From positions 1 through 64,000 of the forward strand of contig JAGAUW010000018.1 in NCBI GenBank assembly GCA_017620615.1: DNA of 64,000 nt, given 5' to 3'. The translations under genes and the position numbers were made by a program. Source of the DNA: Clostridia bacterium. Lineage in GTDB: Bacteria; Bacillota; Clostridia; Monoglobales; Monoglobaceae. The notes under the pieces are model-generated. The model had not been told where the DNA came from. It saw only the letters and a list, made by a program, of their open reading frames with translations, and searched no databases. Numbering within the stretch: the first letter of the stretch is position 1; every line of letters begins with the position of its first letter. Positions 1-8,915 of the stretch are shown here, one piece after another.

Positions 1-157
1 AACTGTCCAATGGCAACAATATGGCAACAAAAAATCGGATAGTCCATAGGTTGTGGATAATACAGATAACTACAATACCTCGTGATAAAATCTCTAAACA
101 GAATTGTTTAAGATTTCTTTATCAGGAGCGAGTGGGAATAATTTTATCAAAAAAAAG

Positions 158-191
158 GTGGCTTGAAACTCAGTGTTCAAGCCGCTTTTTT
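158..191 (+). terminator. Rho-independent terminator upstream of trkA
   Basis: A 10-bp stem (158-167 pairing with 176-185, one G-U pair) with an 8-base loop is followed by six T residues. It would end transcription arriving from a gene left of the window and so isolates the trkA promoter that begins 20 bases later. Confidence 0.8.
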
Positions 192-211
192 GTAGGAAAT
201 ACGTTCCCTTA

Positions 212-240
212 TTGACTTTAAGTATTTAATTTGATATAAT
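212..240 (+). promoter_or_regulatory. Sigma-A type promoter for trkA-trkH
   Basis: TTGACT at 212-217 and TATAAT at 235-240 are separated by exactly 17 bases, and TG one base before the -10 box makes it an extended -10. It lies between the upstream terminator and the trkA start, leaving a leader of about 40 bases. Confidence 0.85.
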
Positions 241-285
241 CAACCCTATAATAATTTGAAAAAATTCTTTTTGGAGATGTGATAT

Positions 286-1647
286 ATGAATATTATTGTT
301 GTGGGACTTGGCAAAGTCGGTGAAAAGCTGGTTGAACGTCTTAGTCGTGAAGAAAATCACAACATTACTGTTATCGACATAAAGAGAGAGGTTTTGCAGG
401 ACACAGTGAACGCTTATGATGTAATGGGGGTTTTCGGCAGCGGTGCAAGTGTTGATGTGCTCAGTGAAGCGGGAATAGAAGATACAGATATTTTTATTGC
501 GGCAACGGCTTCTGATGAGCTTAATCTTTTTGCCTGCCTTTTGGCTCGAAAACTCAGTGAAAACTGCAGTACTATTGCAAGAGTGAGAAATCCTGAATAT
601 AATAGGGAACTTCACTTGTTCAAAGAAGACCTTGGACTTGCGATGATTATCAACCCTGAACATACTGCGGCAAATGAAATTGCAAGAGCCCTGAGGTTTC
701 CGTCAGCTGTGCAGATTGATACCTTTGCAAAGGGCAGAGTTGAGATACTCAAATTCAAAATTCAGTCAGGTTCACCCCTTGCAAATCTTAAAGTTGCAGA
801 TATAAAAAACAAGCTCAGCGGCGATGTTTTGATTTGCGGTGTCGAGCGCGGCGATGATGCCTTTATTCCCGGCGGTGATTTTGTTATGGAGGAAGGCGAC
901 TTCATAAGCATTGTTGCTACTATAAAGAATGCGGCGGCATTTATCAAAAAAATCGGTATAAAAACCAACAAGGTGAAAGACACCATTATTGTGGGTGGAG
1001 GAGCAACGGCGGTATATCTCGCGAAAAATCTTATCAAATCCGGCATTGAGGTTAAAATTATTGAGCAAAATCAAGCCAGATGTGAGCTCCTTTGTGACCT
1101 TGTTCCCAAAGCTACCATAATAAATGGCGACGGAACGGAAAATCGGCTTTTGCTCGAAGAGGGAATTGAAAATGCAGAATCGTTTGTAGCGTTGACAAAT
1201 ATCGACGAAGAGAACGTTATGCTATCCCTTTATGCTAAGACCCAGACGGATGGCAAGGTTGTTACAAAAATCAATCGCATTGCCTATGATGAGGTAATCA
1301 GGAACCTAGGTCTTGATACAATAATCTATCCCAAGAACCTTGCGGCTGAATATATTGTCCGCTTTGTGAGGGCGAAGAACAATTCAATAGGAAGCAATAT
1401 CGAAACAATGCATTATGTTCTTGATGGAAAGGCAGAGGCGCTTGAATTCAGAATCGTTGAAAATTCGCCTATTTCAAATCAGGCAATCGAAACTCTTGAC
1501 CTTAAAAATGATATAATTATCGCTTGTATAAACCGGGCAGGAAACATAATTACCCCACGTGGTAAGGATGTTATTCTTCCCGGTGACAGAGTTATTGTCG
1601 TAACAACCCACAAGGGATTTAAGGATATAAGTGATATACTGAAATAG
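286..1647 (+). CDS. trkA: Trk/Ktr potassium uptake regulatory subunit TrkA
   Basis: This 453-residue cytoplasmic protein is the nucleotide-sensing gating subunit of a TrkH-type potassium channel. It holds two RCK (regulator of K+ conductance) halves: the first begins with the Rossmann dinucleotide loop VGLGKVG at residues 6-12, and the second repeats a glycine-rich loop IIVGGGATAVY near residue 235; each half ends in a TrkA-C domain. The two-RCK length is typical of full TrkA rather than single-RCK KtrA. The start ATG follows GGAG by 9 bases. The channel subunit gene starts 12 bases after the TAG stop, so the two form one operon, driven by the promoter at 212-240. Confidence 0.95.
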   Translation: MNIIVVGLGKVGEKLVERLSREENHNITVIDIKREVLQDTVNAYDVMGVFGSGASVDVLSEAGIEDTDIFIAATASDELNLFACLLARKLSENCSTIARVRNPEYNRELHLFKEDLGLAMIINPEHTAANEIARALRFPSAVQIDTFAKGRVEILKFKIQSGSPLANLKVADIKNKLSGDVLICGVERGDDAFIPGGDFVMEEGDFISIVATIKNAAAFIKKIGIKTNKVKDTIIVGGGATAVYLAKNLIKSGIEVKIIEQNQARCELLCDLVPKATIINGDGTENRLLLEEGIENAESFVALTNIDEENVMLSLYAKTQTDGKVVTKINRIAYDEVIRNLGLDTIIYPKNLAAEYIVRFVRAKNNSIGSNIETMHYVLDGKAEALEFRIVENSPISNQAIETLDLKNDIIIACINRAGNIITPRGKDVILPGDRVIVVTTHKGFKDISDILK

Positions 1648-1659
1648 AGGTAAATTCCT

Positions 1660-3096
1660 ATGAATTACAAAATGATTTCTCATGTGCTTGGCTGTGTGCT
1701 TAATATAGAGGCGGCGGCTATGGTGTTGCCGTTTGTGTGCGCGGCTCTCTATGACGAGCCTGCCAAGTGGACATTTTTGATGTGTGCGGTGCTTTGCCTG
1801 ATAGTGGGTATTCCCTTGGTTCTGGTAAAGCCCAGAAATAAAACTATGTTTGCGAAGGAAGGCTTTGTGTCGGTTGCCCTGAGCTGGATAGTTTTAAGTG
1901 TTTTTGGTGCATTGCCGTTTGTAATATCAAAAAGCATACCAAGCTTTGTGGATGCAGTTTTTGAAACGGCATCCGGATTCACTACTACTGGCGCGTCAAT
2001 TTTGACAGATGTTGAGGCTTTGCCGAAATCGATGCTTTTCTGGCGAAGCTTTACACACTGGATAGGGGGTATGGGTGTTCTTGTCTTTTTGGTGGCATTG
2101 TTGCCGCTTTCAGGTGGGAATAACTTCTATCTCATTAAGGCAGAAAGCCCAGGGTATTCTGTTGGTAAGCTTGTGCCAAGGGTAAGGTCTACGGCGAAAA
2201 TTCTTTACGGTATATATTTTGCTTTTACCTGTCTTGAAATTGTTCTGTTGAAAATTGGCGGACTTGACTGGTTCTCAGCTTTGACCTTGTCATTTGGTAC
2301 CGCGGGGACAGGAGGTTTTGCTATTCTCAACTCCGGACTTTCAGAATATTCATCTTATGTTCAGGTGGTAATAACCATATTTATGACGATTTTTGGAATT
2401 GACTTTTCTTTTTATTACCTTATGCTTATGCGGAGGATTAAATCTGCCTTCAAACAGGAGGAAGTGTGGGTGTATTTGGGGATTATCACAGCGTCTGTGT
2501 TGGTTATTTTCTTCAACACCCGTCATTTGTTTGGAGGTGCCGTTGAAACATTTAAACACAGTGCATTTCAGGTTTCCTCGATAATAACATCCACCGGATA
2601 TTCGACAACAGACTTTGATATGTGGCCACAGCTTTCAAAAACGGTTCTTATCGCATTGATGTTCTGTGGTGCTTGCTCGGGAAGTACTGGTGGTGGCATC
2701 AAGGTGTCAAGAATAGTTATTTTGCTCAAAAGCATTATAAAGGAAGTAAAAGTTCTTGCCCATCCCAAAAGCACAATAAAGGTAAAAATGAATGGGCGTA
2801 TTCTGGAGCACGAAGTGGTCCGTGGAGTAAATATGTTCTTTATGGCATATATGTTTATTTTCGTGGGTGTGCTTATTGCTATCAGTATAGACAACCTTGA
2901 TTTTACTACCAACTTTACAGCAGTGGTGGCAACCCTCAGCAACATAGGCCCGGGACTTTCACAGGTTGGCCCAATGTGCAACTTTGCGGTATTCTCGGAT
3001 TTTTCAAAATTGGTTCTCACAGCTGCAATGCTTATAGGAAGACTCGAAATTTTTCCGATTCTTGTGTTGTTTTCTAAAAACACGTGGAAGAGATAA
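1660..3096 (+). CDS. trkH: Trk/Ktr potassium channel membrane subunit TrkH
   Basis: A 478-residue polytopic membrane protein of the TrkH/KtrB family, the ion-conducting partner of TrkA. Four pore-loop filter segments can be seen in order, each with the conserved glycine: TTTGAS near residue 110, TAGTGGF near 214, TSTGYST near 312 and SNIGPGL near 430. This four-fold quasi-repeat is diagnostic for the SKT channel superfamily. The polypeptide ends about ten residues after the last helix, as usual. The gene is the second and last of the trk operon; a terminator hairpin sits 8 bases after its stop. Whether transport is proton-, sodium- or purely gradient-driven cannot be read from sequence. Confidence 0.95.
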   Translation: MNYKMISHVLGCVLNIEAAAMVLPFVCAALYDEPAKWTFLMCAVLCLIVGIPLVLVKPRNKTMFAKEGFVSVALSWIVLSVFGALPFVISKSIPSFVDAVFETASGFTTTGASILTDVEALPKSMLFWRSFTHWIGGMGVLVFLVALLPLSGGNNFYLIKAESPGYSVGKLVPRVRSTAKILYGIYFAFTCLEIVLLKIGGLDWFSALTLSFGTAGTGGFAILNSGLSEYSSYVQVVITIFMTIFGIDFSFYYLMLMRRIKSAFKQEEVWVYLGIITASVLVIFFNTRHLFGGAVETFKHSAFQVSSIITSTGYSTTDFDMWPQLSKTVLIALMFCGACSGSTGGGIKVSRIVILLKSIIKEVKVLAHPKSTIKVKMNGRILEHEVVRGVNMFFMAYMFIFVGVLIAISIDNLDFTTNFTAVVATLSNIGPGLSQVGPMCNFAVFSDFSKLVLTAAMLIGRLEIFPILVLFSKNTWKR

Positions 3097-3104
3097 GAAT
3101 AATG

Positions 3105-3135
3105 AAAAGGCAAATCTTTGAGGTTTGCCTTTTTT
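3105..3135 (+). terminator. Rho-independent terminator of the trk operon
   Basis: An inverted repeat (AAAAGGCAAATC paired with the AGGTTTGCCTTTT arm) with a 4-base loop runs into a T stretch immediately after the trkH stop codon. Confidence 0.85.
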
Positions 3136-3210
3136 AATAGGATTTTCCAAGGAAAACCCAACATTTTTTTTGGAATTGATAAAAAAATCTTTTTTTTTCT
3201 GTGTTTTGTA

Positions 3211-3239
3211 TTGACATTTTGATGATAGTGTTGTAGAAT
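3211..3239 (+). promoter_or_regulatory. Promoter of the microcompartment operon
   Basis: TTGACA at 3211-3216, 17-base spacer, TAGAAT at 3234-3239. It stands 60 bases before the glycyl radical enzyme start and after the trk terminator, so it is the natural entry promoter for the BMC gene string. Confidence 0.8.
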
Positions 3240-3250
3240 GAAACTAAGAT

Positions 3251-3265
3251 ATTATCGATTATAAT
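3251..3265. promoter_or_regulatory. Inverted repeat, possible operator of the BMC operon
   Basis: ATTAT-CGATT-ATAAT is an inverted repeat with 5-base arms beginning roughly at +5 from the predicted transcription start. A repressor bound here would block transcription. The DeoR-family regulator at the end of the locus is the obvious candidate, but this pairing is inference; AT-rich short repeats also arise by chance. Confidence 0.35.
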
Positions 3266-3300
3266 GAAGTATTATTTTTTTTGAAAGGGGAGTTTAAGTT

Positions 3301-5823
3301 ATGGCAAGATTTTTCACCGAAGATATCGCAAAAAGTCCACGTATTGAAAAGCTTAAGGACAATTTGTTTGCCAAAAAACCGGAAATCGAAGTTGAGCGTG
3401 CGGTTTTGCTTACTGAATCCTATAAAAATACCGAAGGTATGCCTATGATTACAAGGCGTGCAAAAGCATTCAGAAATATTCTTGAAAATCTTCCTATTAC
3501 AATCAGAGAGCATGAATTGGTTGTAGGAAGTGCTACGAAGTCTTCAAGAAGCTGTCAGATTTTCCCGGAGTTTTCTTTCTCTTGGATTGAGGACGAGTTT
3601 GATACTCTTGAGACAAGGTCTGCTGATCCGTTTGTTCTTTCAGAGGAATCAAAGAAAGCCCTGGGCGAGGTGTTCAAATACTGGAAAGGCAAGACCACGA
3701 GTGAACTTGCAACTTCCTATATGAAGCCTGAAACAATGGACGCTATCAGCCACAACGTGTTCACACCGGGAAACTATTTCTACAATGGTATTGGTCACGT
3801 TACAGTGGATTATGGCAAGGTGCTTGAAATTGGTTTTGACGGCATCATCAAGCAGGCAAAGGCGGAGCGGGATGCAATCGACCAGACAAAGGGTAATGCT
3901 ACCGAAAAAAGAGTTTTCCTTGATGCTGTTATTGAAAGCTGTGAAGCGGCTATTACCTTTGCGCAGAGATATTCACGCCTCGCTTATGAAATGGCTGATA
4001 AATGCACAGATGCGGTTCGTCGCGAAGAACTTAAAACAATCGGAAAGATATGCAGTCGTGTTCCTCAGTTCGGCGCAGAAAGCTTTTATGAAGCGTGCCA
4101 GAGCTTTTGGTTTGTTCAGCTGCTTATCCAGACCGAGTCAAACGGCCACTCAATTTCACCTGGACGTTTTGATGTTTATATGTATCCTTATTTCAAAAAG
4201 GATTTCAAAAATGGCAAGATAACCCGGGAATTTGCGCAGGAGCTTATTGACTGCGTATGGATAAAGCTCAATGACTTTACAAAAATCAGAGATGCCCTTT
4301 CTGCCGAGGGTTTTGCAGGTTACAGCCTTTTCCAGAACCTTATTGCAGGCGGTCAGGATAAAGATGGTATCGATATTACAAATGACGTGTCGTTTATGTG
4401 TATAAATGCATCGATGCATACAATGCTTCCACAGCCGTCACTTTCGGTGAGAGTATGGAACAAAACACCTCACGAATTTTTGATGAGAGCAGGCGAGCTT
4501 ACACGTACAGGCATTGGTCTTCCTGCTTACTATAATGACGAGGTTATTATCCCGGCTCTCATAAGCCGCGGACTCACTTTGGAGGATGCAAGACAATACA
4601 ACATTATCGGTTGTGTTGAACCTCAAAAGGCAGGAAAGACGGACGGCTGGCACGATGCAGCATTCTTCAATATGTGTAGACCTTTGGAACTTGTTTTCTC
4701 GAATGGTGTTGACGAGGGCAAACAGATAAGCATAGAAACCGGTGATATTTCAAAAATGACCACTTTTGACGAGTTCTATGATGCATACAAGGCTCAGATG
4801 GAATATATGATTTCTTTGATGGTGGATGCTGACAATGCTATTGATTTGGCGCATGCACAAAGAGCTCCGCTTCCATTCCTTTCAAGTATGATTGAAGATT
4901 GTATTGGCAGAGGAAAGAGCGTGCAGGAGGGTGGCGCGGTTTACAACTTCACGGGCCCTCAGGGCTTTGGTGTTGCAAATATGGCGGATGCACTTTTTGC
5001 AATCAAGAAGCTTGTATTTGAAGAAAGAAAGTTCACTCTTCCCGAGCTCAAGGAAGCTCTCAAGAATAACTTTGGAAAAGGTGCTGATTCAAAAGACCTT
5101 GAAGAAGTTGTTGTGGGAGTTGTTAAGGGACTTGCGGAAAAGGGCGTAAATGTTTCAAGAGAACAAATTGAACAAATCTGCAAGAACATACAGGGAAACA
5201 CTTCGGGCGCAGGCGGCAGAGATGCTGAAATTCTCAGAATGATTGAAGAAGTTCCTAAGTTCGGAAACGATATATGCGAGGTTGACTCTTTTGCAAGAGA
5301 CGTTGCTTATACATATACAAAACCCGTAGAAAAGTACACCAACCCCCGTGGCGGTGTTTACCACGCAGGACTTTATCCGGTTTCTGCAAATGTTCCCCTT
5401 GGCGCACAGACAGGTGCTACTCCTGACGGACGTTTTGCGAAAACTCCGGTGGCTGACGGTGTATCACCGGCGGCAGGTCGTGATGTGAACGGTCCAACTG
5501 CTGCGGCAAACTCAGTTGCAAAGCTTGATCACTTTATTGCATCAAACGGAACACTTTTCAATATGAAATTCCATCCGTCAGCGCTCAAGGGAACATCAGG
5601 TCTTGAAAGCTTTGTGGCACTTATCAGAGGCTACTTTGACCAGAAGGGCAGCCACGTGCAGTTCAATGTGGTGAGCCGTGAAACGCTTCAGGATGCACAG
5701 AAAAATCCTGAAAAGTACAAAGGTCTTGTTGTCAGAGTTGCGGGTTACAGCGCGCTTTTCACAACACTTTCAAAATCACTTCAGGATGACATAATAAACA
5801 GAACAGAACAAAAAGGATTTTAA
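3301..5823 (+). CDS. Glycyl radical diol dehydratase (B12-independent 1,2-propanediol/glycerol dehydratase)
   Basis: An 840-residue glycyl radical enzyme, expected to dehydrate 1,2-propanediol to propionaldehyde without cobalamin. The catalytic GCVEP motif puts the thiyl cysteine at C438 and the general base at E440; D452 follows in WHD, and H283-S284 sits where the substrate hydroxyl ligands of glycerol dehydratase lie. The radical glycine is G815 in VRVAGYSALF, 26 residues from the end, as in the family. These residues favour diol/glycerol dehydratase over pyruvate formate-lyase or choline lyase; the aldolase and BMC genes next to it favour 1,2-propanediol as substrate. No N-terminal targeting extension is present, so its route into the shell is not evident. 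A strong AAGGGGAG site precedes the ATG. Its activase follows after 3 bases. Confidence 0.92.
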   Translation: MARFFTEDIAKSPRIEKLKDNLFAKKPEIEVERAVLLTESYKNTEGMPMITRRAKAFRNILENLPITIREHELVVGSATKSSRSCQIFPEFSFSWIEDEFDTLETRSADPFVLSEESKKALGEVFKYWKGKTTSELATSYMKPETMDAISHNVFTPGNYFYNGIGHVTVDYGKVLEIGFDGIIKQAKAERDAIDQTKGNATEKRVFLDAVIESCEAAITFAQRYSRLAYEMADKCTDAVRREELKTIGKICSRVPQFGAESFYEACQSFWFVQLLIQTESNGHSISPGRFDVYMYPYFKKDFKNGKITREFAQELIDCVWIKLNDFTKIRDALSAEGFAGYSLFQNLIAGGQDKDGIDITNDVSFMCINASMHTMLPQPSLSVRVWNKTPHEFLMRAGELTRTGIGLPAYYNDEVIIPALISRGLTLEDARQYNIIGCVEPQKAGKTDGWHDAAFFNMCRPLELVFSNGVDEGKQISIETGDISKMTTFDEFYDAYKAQMEYMISLMVDADNAIDLAHAQRAPLPFLSSMIEDCIGRGKSVQEGGAVYNFTGPQGFGVANMADALFAIKKLVFEERKFTLPELKEALKNNFGKGADSKDLEEVVVGVVKGLAEKGVNVSREQIEQICKNIQGNTSGAGGRDAEILRMIEEVPKFGNDICEVDSFARDVAYTYTKPVEKYTNPRGGVYHAGLYPVSANVPLGAQTGATPDGRFAKTPVADGVSPAAGRDVNGPTAAANSVAKLDHFIASNGTLFNMKFHPSALKGTSGLESFVALIRGYFDQKGSHVQFNVVSRETLQDAQKNPEKYKGLVVRVAGYSALFTTLSKSLQDDIINRTEQKGF

Positions 5824-5826
5824 TGT

Positions 5827-6618
5827 ATGAACAACGATTATTTGAACACCAAGGGCAGAATATTTGATATTCAGCGTTTTTCGGTGCATGACGGTCCGGG
5901 TGTGAGAACCATAATTTTTCTCAAGGGTTGTTTTCTTAGGTGTAAATGGTGCTGCAATCCCGAATCCCAGAAGTTCGACATAGAAAAAATGGTTGTTGAC
6001 GGTAAAGAGAAAATCATTGGTCGCGATGTTACTGTGGCTGATATTATGGAAGAAATCGAAAAAGACAGAATCTATTACCGCCGCAGTGGTGGCGGAGTTA
6101 CCCTGTCCGGCGGCGAGTCACTGAGACAACCCGAGTTTGCAGCAGCGCTTCTTCGTGCCTGCAAGGAAAAAGGCATTAACACAGCTATTGAGTCAACGGG
6201 TTGTGCCAGTTTTGATAAGATAGAAATGATTCTTCCTTACCTTGATTTGTATCTTATGGATATTAAGCACACGAACAGTGAAAAACACAGGCAGTTCACT
6301 ATGCAGCCAAATGAACTTATTCTGGAAAATGCAAAGAAAATCGCAGAAAAGGCAAAAAAACTCATTATAAGAGCTCCTGTCATTCCCACTTTCAATGATA
6401 CCGAAAATGAAATAAGGGATATAGCAAAGTTTGCAAAAACTTTGCCGGGAGTGGATGAATTACATCTTCTTCCTTATCATCGTCTGGGTGAAGACAAATA
6501 TGAAGGCCTTGGCAGAAATTATGAATTACATAGTCTTGAGTTGATTCCTGATGAACATATCCAGCGGCTAAAAACGGTGGTTGAATCAGAGGGACTCAAA
6601 TGTCAGATAGGAGGTTAA
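5827..6618 (+). CDS. Glycyl radical enzyme activating enzyme (radical SAM)
   Basis: A 263-residue radical SAM activase that generates the glycyl radical on the upstream dehydratase. The CX3CX2C cluster ligands are C35, C39 and C42, preceded by the conserved HDGPGVRT segment at 21-28; a glycine-rich SAM-binding GGGVTLSGGES follows near 95. Activases of the glycerol dehydratase and choline lyase type are about 300 residues and carry an extra ferredoxin-like insertion of eight cysteines after the radical SAM cluster. Here the sequence runs straight from WCCNPESQ to the next helix, so that insertion is missing and the protein resembles pyruvate formate-lyase activase in size. The gene is 3 bases after the dehydratase and 4 bases before a shell gene. 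Confidence 0.93.
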   Translation: MNNDYLNTKGRIFDIQRFSVHDGPGVRTIIFLKGCFLRCKWCCNPESQKFDIEKMVVDGKEKIIGRDVTVADIMEEIEKDRIYYRRSGGGVTLSGGESLRQPEFAAALLRACKEKGINTAIESTGCASFDKIEMILPYLDLYLMDIKHTNSEKHRQFTMQPNELILENAKKIAEKAKKLIIRAPVIPTFNDTENEIRDIAKFAKTLPGVDELHLLPYHRLGEDKYEGLGRNYELHSLELIPDEHIQRLKTVVESEGLKCQIGG

Positions 6619-6622
6619 GACA

Positions 6623-7003
6623 ATGGCGGATTGGAAAGATTTAAGCAACTTAAGTGACAGAATGAGAATTATTCAGGAGCTTGTTCCGGGCAAGCAGATT
6701 ACCCTTGCTCACATTATTGCAAACCCTGACAGAATTCTTTACAAAAAGCTGGGTCTTGACCCTGCGATTGATTATTCAAAGGCGGCTATTGGAATTGTTA
6801 CTATGTCACCGGCGGAGACTGCAATAATTGCAGCGGATATAGCAATCAAGGCGTCGGGCGCGGAAATCGGTTTTGTTGACCGTTTCAGCGGAACTTTGAT
6901 TGTGACAGGTACGGTTTCAGAGGTTGAGGCGTCGCTCAGGGCGCTTTGCGATTACAGCAAAGAGACATTGGGCTTCACTGTTTGCCCCATCACAAGGACT
7001 TAA
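6623..7003 (+). CDS. pduU: BMC shell protein, PduU/EutS-like (circularly permuted hexamer)
   Basis: A 126-residue shell protein with one BMC domain in the permuted order found in PduU and EutS. It carries the N-terminal segment VPGKQITLAHIIANP that in PduU forms the beta-barrel cap over the hexamer pore, the core GIVTMSPAETAIIAADIA, and the closing CPITRT, nearly the PduU ending. It should form hexameric tiles whose central pore is plugged. It lies between the activase and the PduV-like GTPase; PduU and PduV are also neighbours in enteric pdu operons, where PduV is thought to dock on PduU. The start ATG has a GGAGG site 7 bases upstream. Confidence 0.93.
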   Translation: MADWKDLSNLSDRMRIIQELVPGKQITLAHIIANPDRILYKKLGLDPAIDYSKAAIGIVTMSPAETAIIAADIAIKASGAEIGFVDRFSGTLIVTGTVSEVEASLRALCDYSKETLGFTVCPITRT

Positions 7004-7006
7004 GAT

Positions 7007-7456
<450 letters not shown>

Positions 7457-7492
7457 AAACAACAAAAACAAAGAAAAAAACACAAAAATCCA

Positions 7493-7521
7493 TTGACAGA
7501 GCGGTATATATATGGTATTAT
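7493..7521 (+). promoter_or_regulatory. Second, internal promoter of the BMC locus
   Basis: TTGACA at 7493-7498 and TATTAT at 7516-7521 lie 17 bases apart, with TG one base before the -10 box. It would drive the aldolase and all downstream shell and enzyme genes on its own, giving the dehydratase block and the aldolase-shell block separate transcription. Confidence 0.85.
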
Positions 7522-7577
7522 GTATATAGGTAAATATAAATTAAATTAAAATGTTTATATAAAAGGAGAAAATGATT

Positions 7578-8390
7578 ATGATGTCAGAGTACGAAATCAA
7601 AAAACAAATTTGTGACATTGGTAAGAGAATTTATGACAGAAGGATGGTTGCTGCAAATGATGGTAACATTTCTGTTAAAATCTCTGACAATGAGTATCTT
7701 TGCACACCTACAGGTGTAAGCAAAGGCTTTATGACACCTGAGTACATATGCAAAATTGATGGCGACGGCAATATCTTGCAGGCAAATAAAGGATTCAAGC
7801 CATCATCAGAAATCAAGATGCATTTAAGAGTTTACAAGCATCGTCCTGATGTTCAGGCGGTTGTTCACGCTCATCCTATTTATGCGACAAGCTTCGCTAT
7901 TGCAGGAAAGCCACTTACACAGCCCATTATGCCTGAAGCGGTTATTGCACTTGGCTGTGTCCCCATTGCTGAATATGGCACACCTTCAACAAACGAAATT
8001 CCCGACGCAGTAGAGAAATATCTTCCCTACTATGATGCGGTTCTTCTTGAAAACCACGGTGCACTTGCTTATTCAGACTCACTTCTTGCGGCTTATCACA
8101 AGATGGAATCACTTGAATTCTATGCAGAGCTGTTGTTCCTTTCAAATCAGCTTGGCGGACCACAGGAATTCTCAAAAGAACAGCTTAAGAAACTCTATGA
8201 GGTTAGACGTGCATTTGGTATGACAGGAAAGCATCCTGCAAGCCTCTGCCCCAATAACAAAAATGGCGGCATGAGCTGTCACAATTGTCATATCCCGGAT
8301 TGTGCAGTTGCAGAAGAGGGCTCCTCTTGCGACGATAAAGAATTGATTGCACAGATTACAAAAAAAGTTATGGAGCAGCTTGGAAAATAA
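7578..8390 (+). CDS. Class II aldolase, L-fuculose/L-rhamnulose-1-phosphate type, with C-terminal targeting helix
   Basis: A class II (zinc) aldolase of about 270 residues that should split fuculose-1-phosphate or rhamnulose-1-phosphate into dihydroxyacetone phosphate and L-lactaldehyde. Family marks include NDGNISVKIS near the N-terminus, the zinc histidines in VVHAHPIYAT, and ENHGAL with the third histidine. After the catalytic domain ends (near residue 225) there is a cysteine-rich linker (CHNCHIPDC) and then DKELIAQITKKVMEQLGK, an amphipathic helix of the kind that directs cargo into BMC shells. The start at 7578 has AGGAG at 9 bases; the ATG at 7572 lies too close to that site (3 bases), though it is possible. 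This aldolase is the mark that ties the locus to methylpentose sugars. Confidence 0.92.
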   Translation: MMSEYEIKKQICDIGKRIYDRRMVAANDGNISVKISDNEYLCTPTGVSKGFMTPEYICKIDGDGNILQANKGFKPSSEIKMHLRVYKHRPDVQAVVHAHPIYATSFAIAGKPLTQPIMPEAVIALGCVPIAEYGTPSTNEIPDAVEKYLPYYDAVLLENHGALAYSDSLLAAYHKMESLEFYAELLFLSNQLGGPQEFSKEQLKKLYEVRRAFGMTGKHPASLCPNNKNGGMSCHNCHIPDCAVAEEGSSCDDKELIAQITKKVMEQLGK

Positions 8391-8406
8391 TGCGGGAGGT
8401 GTCGTT

Positions 8407-8898
8407 ATGAATGACGAAAAGCTTACTCGTATTGTAGAAGCGACTTTAAAGCAACTTGCTGAAACACAAGCCGAAGAAAAGGGTTTTGGACTGAAAAAAG
8501 CTAAAAAGCTTATTGCTTTGGTTGAGGAAAAGGCAAAGCAGATGGGCGTAAATGCGGTTGTTGCGGTTTCTACCGCAGCGGGCAGACCTATTGCTGTTGA
8601 ATGTATGGACAATTCCTACATAGCCAGCTTTGACGTGGCACTTAAAAAGGCTTACACAGTGGTTGCTCTCAAAATGTCCACAAGGAAACTGAGTACACTT
8701 GCGGCTCCTGGCGAGTCACTTTATGGAATTCAGTTTACCAATGACGGACAGATTGTTATTTTCGGTGGAGGCGATCCACTGATACATCATGGGAAAATTA
8801 TCGGCGGGCTGGGTGTCAGCGGCGGTACAGAAGAACAGGATACTGCTCTTTCGGCGTATGGCGCTTCGCTCATCGATGAGATTATGAAAGATTTTTAA
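8407..8898 (+). CDS. PduO C-terminal/HbpS-like (GlcG family) protein with N-terminal targeting helix
   Basis: A protein of 163 residues whose residues 22-163 match the GlcG/HbpS/PduO-C fold (KKAKKLIALVEEKAKQMG, then AVSTAAGRPIAVECMD and GGGDPLIHHGKIIGGLGVSG). HbpS proteins bind haem and PduO-C has been reported to do so; the role in a compartment is not established. The cobalamin adenosyltransferase half of PduO is absent, as expected with a B12-free dehydratase. Residues 1-19 (NDEKLTRIVEATLKQLAE) form a probable encapsulation helix. The ATG at 8407 is chosen over upstream codons because GGGAGG lies 8 bases before it; the gap to the aldolase is 16 bases. Confidence 0.85.
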   Translation: MNDEKLTRIVEATLKQLAETQAEEKGFGLKKAKKLIALVEEKAKQMGVNAVVAVSTAAGRPIAVECMDNSYIASFDVALKKAYTVVALKMSTRKLSTLAAPGESLYGIQFTNDGQIVIFGGGDPLIHHGKIIGGLGVSGGTEEQDTALSAYGASLIDEIMKDF

Positions 8899-8915
8899 GA
8901 AGGGAGAGATTTTGG

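Noticed and set aside
21..215. Open frame of 64 codons before trkA
   Set aside because: It runs through the terminator hairpin and the -35 box of the trkA promoter, has no ribosome site and no recognisable protein.
2568..3164. Minus-strand frame of 198 codons opposite trkH
   Set aside because: It is the shadow of a clearly coding membrane gene, lacks a ribosome site and covers the trkH terminator.
7572..7577. ATG 7572 as the aldolase start
   Set aside because: Only 3 bases separate it from AGGAG; ATG 7578 has normal spacing. The difference is two residues, so either is harmless.
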